A stretch of 9,470 bases of DNA from Acholeplasmataceae bacterium (GTDB lineage: Bacteria > Bacillota_I > Bacilli_A > ML615J-28 > CAG-698). Positions 6,878 through 9,470 of the stretch are shown here, in pieces (positions within the stretch are counted from its first letter, which is position 1; each line of letters begins with the position of its first letter). Where the stretch lies: the NCBI GenBank assembly GCA_012840905.1, contig DUVT01000304.1:1-9470 (forward strand). Direction: 5' to 3'. Below the pieces are notes generated by a model, which saw only the letters and a list, made by a program, of their open reading frames with translations, was not told where the DNA came from and made no database searches. The position numbers and the translations under genes were made by a program.

Positions 6878-6967
6878 ATAGCAATTTATGCAAATAATCG
6901 CTTCTATAATAAGATTATCTTTTTTTAGTTTAATTACATATATAATGAAATTATAGAAAGCCTCAAC
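6878..6967 (-). other. A/T-rich 3' region of the ATPase transcript with potential hairpins
   Basis: No gene is seen in these 90 bases. On the minus strand, TTCTATAAT (6950-6958, shown as its plus-strand complement ATTATAGAA) can pair over 9 bp with its inverse at 6902-6910 across a 39-nt loop. Directly after it, GCGATT and AATTGC (within 6881-6901) can form a 6 bp hairpin with one G-T pair. Together with the terminator these would form a three-hairpin 3' end. Base composition makes chance pairing likely. Confidence 0.3.
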
Positions 6968-9470
6968 TTACCTTTTTCGCTGTCTAAATAGCAAAATTGC
7001 TTGAATAATCACTGTTGGCATACTTGCATAAACATACATTAAAATTATTTGTTTCTTTGTAAGCATATTTGTTTGGAAAATATTTTGAAAAAACGGAACA
7101 AACAAAACTAAGTTAATTAATATCATTCCGATTAATATTGAATAAATCATTGCCTTGTTTTTTACTTTATTTTTAAAGATTGATTTTGTTCCTCTACAAT
7201 TTATACTATGAATCAATCTTGCAATACAAAGTGTTCCAAAAGTTAGGGTCCTTGCAACATATGCATTTTCTTTTAGACCTAAGTAATAGGATAGGATTGT
7301 AAAAACAGCGATCAATATGCCTTCAAATAAAATTATTTTAATAACCCGTTTTGAAAGTAGTGACTCATTTAATTTTCTTGGCTTTTTACTCAATACATCT
7401 TCATCTAATTCTTCCATCCCAATTGCAATTGCAGGTAGGCTATCTGTAAGCAAGTTAATAAATAACAAGTGCACCGGTGCAAAAGGTATTGGTAACGCAA
7501 GTAAACTAGTAAAGATTACAAGTAAAATACCTGCAGCATTGCCACTTAATAAGAAAGTAATAGCATTTTGAATGTTGTTATAAACTTTCCTGCCATTTTT
7601 TACAGCTTTTATAATCGTATAATAATTATCATCTGTAAGAATAATTGATGCAGCATCTTTAGAAACTTCAGTTCCACTTCTTCCCATCGAAATTCCAATA
7701 TTTGCTTCTCTAATCGCTGGGGCATCATTAATTCCATCACCAACAAATGCAACTACCCCATCCTTCTTTTGCCACGCTTTTACAATCCTCAACTTGTGTT
7801 CTGGTGATACTCTTGCAAAGATTGAGATTTTCTCAATATTTTGAACTAACTCTTCATTACTAACTTTATCAAGGTCTACACCTGTATAACATAAGTTTCC
7901 ATCTTCAAAAATACCTACTTCTCTTCCAATTGCAATTGCAGTATTTTTATGGTCACCTGTAATCATTATTGGTTTAATTCCAGCTTTTTTTGCTTCGTTA
8001 ATTGCACTTTTAGCTTCTATTCTTGGTGGATCATATAAAGCTAAGAACCCTACAAAGACTAAACTTTGTTCATCTTGATATGTTATTTGCTTTTCAACAC
8101 TTACATCTTTTTTATATTCTTTAAAAGCTATAGCAATTGTTCTAAAACCATGGTTTGCTAAGTTTTTTGTATTTACCTTAATATCATAGTTATCACCTGA
8201 GGTTATTCTTCTAATTTTATCGTTAACATAAATATAAGAACATTTACTTAATACTACATCAGGTGCTCCTTTTGTAAATAAGTAATATTTACCGTTAACC
8301 TTGTTTAAAGTACTCATTATTTTTCTAGTAGAATCAAAAGGAACTTCACTTAGTCTTGGTTTCTTTTCTGCTTCACGGTAAATACTAATTCCTTTTTGTT
8401 TACAAAATTCTATCAATGCAAGTTCTGTAGCATTTTTATTTTGATCTTGGGTAAGGATGGAATCATTACATAAATAACATCCCATTAATAAAAATTGGTT
8501 TATGCGCCTACTTGCATCAAACTCTTTTACAGATTTTATCTCATTATCACTATAAACATTAAATACTTCCATTTTGTTTTGGGTTAAAGTTCCTATTTTA
8601 TCACTACATATAACATTAATACAACCTAAGCCTTCTACTGCTTTTAACTCTTTAATTATAGCATTTTCTGCTGCCATCCTTTGAGTTCCAATTGCAAGTA
8701 CAATTGTAACAATTGAACTTAATGCTTCAGGAATAGCTGCAACTGCTAAAGCAACTGCAAATAATAGTGAATCAAGTAATGTAATATTTCTATATAAACT
8801 TAACCCAAAAACAACTATACAGATTACAATTATTAAGATTGCTAATTTCTTTGAGAATTCATCAAGTGATACTTGAAGTGGTGTTTTATGACTTTTAGAA
8901 GTATTTAGTAAATCTGCAATTTTACCAAGTTCAGTATTCATTCCTGTTTTCGTAGTTACATAAATTGCTTTACCACCAGAAACTAATGACCCTGAAAAAA
9001 CCATATTTTTTTGATCAGCAATTAATACATTATCTGAATTAATTACCTCATCATCTTTTTCTACACTTTGACTTTCACCAGTTAGACTGCTTTCATTAAC
9101 TTCCAAAGATTTAGAATAAATAATTCTTCCATCACTACTAATAATATCGCCAGCTTTAATAACTACTATATCACCAACTACAATTTCACTTGTAGGTATT
9201 ATTATCTCACTACCCTCTCTAATTACTCTTGCAACTGGACTTGATAATTGTTTTAAACTCTTTAAACTTTTTTCTGCTTTAAAGTGTTGGTATGTTCCTA
9301 AAAATGCATTTAATGTAATTACCGAAAAGATTACAATTGTACTTTCAAGTTCATTTGTAAACAAGGATATTAAAGCAGCTACAATTAAGATTATAACTAA
9401 AATATCTTGGAATTGTTCAAGAAAGACACGAGCTTTAGATTTTCTTTCTTTTTCTATTAATTCATTCTTG
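6968..9470 (-). CDS. P-type Ca2+-transporting ATPase, 5' end outside window, with altered DKTGT motif
   Basis: A P2A-type (SERCA/PMCA-like) membrane pump expected to export Ca2+ using ATP. The frame is open to the right edge. 833 residues are visible and perhaps 40 N-terminal ones are missing; the first Met-like codon in the window (TTG at 9364) is internal. In visible numbering the features are M1/M2 (about 23-56), actuator TGES (130-133), M4 IPEALSS (246-252), phosphorylation site CSDKIGTLTQ (288-297), nucleotide-binding KGAPD (400-404), TGD (504-506), VGDGINDAP (576-584), M5 SGNAAG (642-647), M6 NLLTD (672-676) and the M7-M10 segments. The aspartate (D290) is present, but Ile292 replaces the near-invariant Thr of DKTGT. 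Calcium site II residues (E248, N672, D676) are kept, whereas the site I glutamate of SERCA M5 is Gly647. This suggests one Ca2+ per cycle, as in some bacterial pumps. Other cations cannot be excluded. It is upstream of spoVAC but has its own terminator. Confidence 0.93.
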   Translation of the reverse strand, partial: KNELIEKERKSKARVFLEQFQDILVIILIVAALISLFTNELESTIVIFSVITLNAFLGTYQHFKAEKSLKSLKQLSSPVARVIREGSEIIIPTSEIVVGDIVVIKAGDIISSDGRIIYSKSLEVNESSLTGESQSVEKDDEVINSDNVLIADQKNMVFSGSLVSGGKAIYVTTKTGMNTELGKIADLLNTSKSHKTPLQVSLDEFSKKLAILIIVICIVVFGLSLYRNITLLDSLLFAVALAVAAIPEALSSIVTIVLAIGTQRMAAENAIIKELKAVEGLGCINVICSDKIGTLTQNKMEVFNVYSDNEIKSVKEFDASRRINQFLLMGCYLCNDSILTQDQNKNATELALIEFCKQKGISIYREAEKKPRLSEVPFDSTRKIMSTLNKVNGKYYLFTKGAPDVVLSKCSYIYVNDKIRRITSGDNYDIKVNTKNLANHGFRTIAIAFKEYKKDVSVEKQITYQDEQSLVFVGFLALYDPPRIEAKSAINEAKKAGIKPIMITGDHKNTAIAIGREVGIFEDGNLCYTGVDLDKVSNEELVQNIEKISIFARVSPEHKLRIVKAWQKKDGVVAFVGDGINDAPAIREANIGISMGRSGTEVSKDAASIILTDDNYYTIIKAVKNGRKVYNNIQNAITFLLSGNAAGILLVIFTSLLALPIPFAPVHLLFINLLTDSLPAIAIGMEELDEDVLSKKPRKLNESLLSKRVIKIILFEGILIAVFTILSYYLGLKENAYVARTLTFGTLCIARLIHSINCRGTKSIFKNKVKNKAMIYSILIGMILINLVLFVPFFQNIFQTNMLTKKQIILMYVYASMPTVIIQAILLFRQRKR

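Noticed and set aside
7317..7571. Plus-strand open frame opposite the Ca2+-ATPase membrane segments
   Set aside because: It is antisense to conserved M5-M6 sequence and has no independent evidence.
7738..7746. Val replacing Thr in TGDGVNDAP of the Ca2+-ATPase hinge motif
   Set aside because: It reads VGDGINDAP, a form common in heavy-metal P-type ATPases, so on its own it is not evidence of inactivation.
8715..8735. IPEAL instead of the SERCA-like IPEGL in M4
   Set aside because: From memory IPEALSS is common in a group of bacterial Ca2+-ATPases, and the Ca2+-binding Glu is kept.
9362..9364. TTG as the start of the Ca2+-ATPase
   Set aside because: The frame continues upstream to the window edge and encodes typical sequence before and through M1 (FLEQFQDILVIILIVAALIS), so TTG is an internal Leu codon.
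1..9470. Use of TGA as Trp (Mollicutes code)
   Set aside because: Reading frames are full length with TGA as stop, and Trp is encoded by TGG in alaS and spoVAF.

Overview
The window is a low-GC (A/T-rich) stretch of a spore-forming Firmicute. All protein genes lie on the minus strand and use the standard bacterial code: Trp is TGG, and the visible stops are TAA or TAG. The spoVA genes show that the organism makes endospores. The alanyl-tRNA synthetase and RNase J sequences fit Bacilli or Mollicutes-related lineages, or Clostridia. I cannot name a genus.

Layout in transcription order (high to low coordinates). (1) 6968-9470: a P-type Ca2+-transporting ATPase whose first residues lie beyond the right edge. 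It is followed by an A/T-rich 3' region with predicted hairpins and a strong intrinsic terminator (6850-6877). (2) 3246-6789: a compact sporulation operon, spoVAC-spoVAD-spoVAE-spoVAF, followed by a small protein with two DUF1540 cysteine units. Gaps are 0 to 10 nt. A candidate forespore (sigma G/F type) promoter lies at 6811-6840, and an A/T-rich terminator lies at 3203-3237. (3) 1-3111: a divergent RNase J and alaS, 9 nt apart, behind a clear housekeeping-type promoter (3130-3158). alaS runs off the left edge.

How they fit together: SpoVAC, SpoVAD and SpoVAE belong to the membrane machinery that moves Ca2+-dipicolinate into the developing spore and out at germination. SpoVAF is a GerA-family membrane protein linked to germination. 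A Ca2+ pump directly upstream is suggestive, but a terminator separates it from the operon, so the link is inference. The RNase J-alaS pair is ordinary RNA and translation housekeeping by position.

The points most worth a second look are three. The Ca2+-ATPase has Ile in place of the near-invariant Thr of the DKTGT phosphorylation motif. The RNase J has Val in place of the metal-binding His of the HGEYR motif. A tandem DUF1540 protein of unknown function is built into a minimal spoVA operon. I see no mobile element, CRISPR array, tRNA or rRNA.
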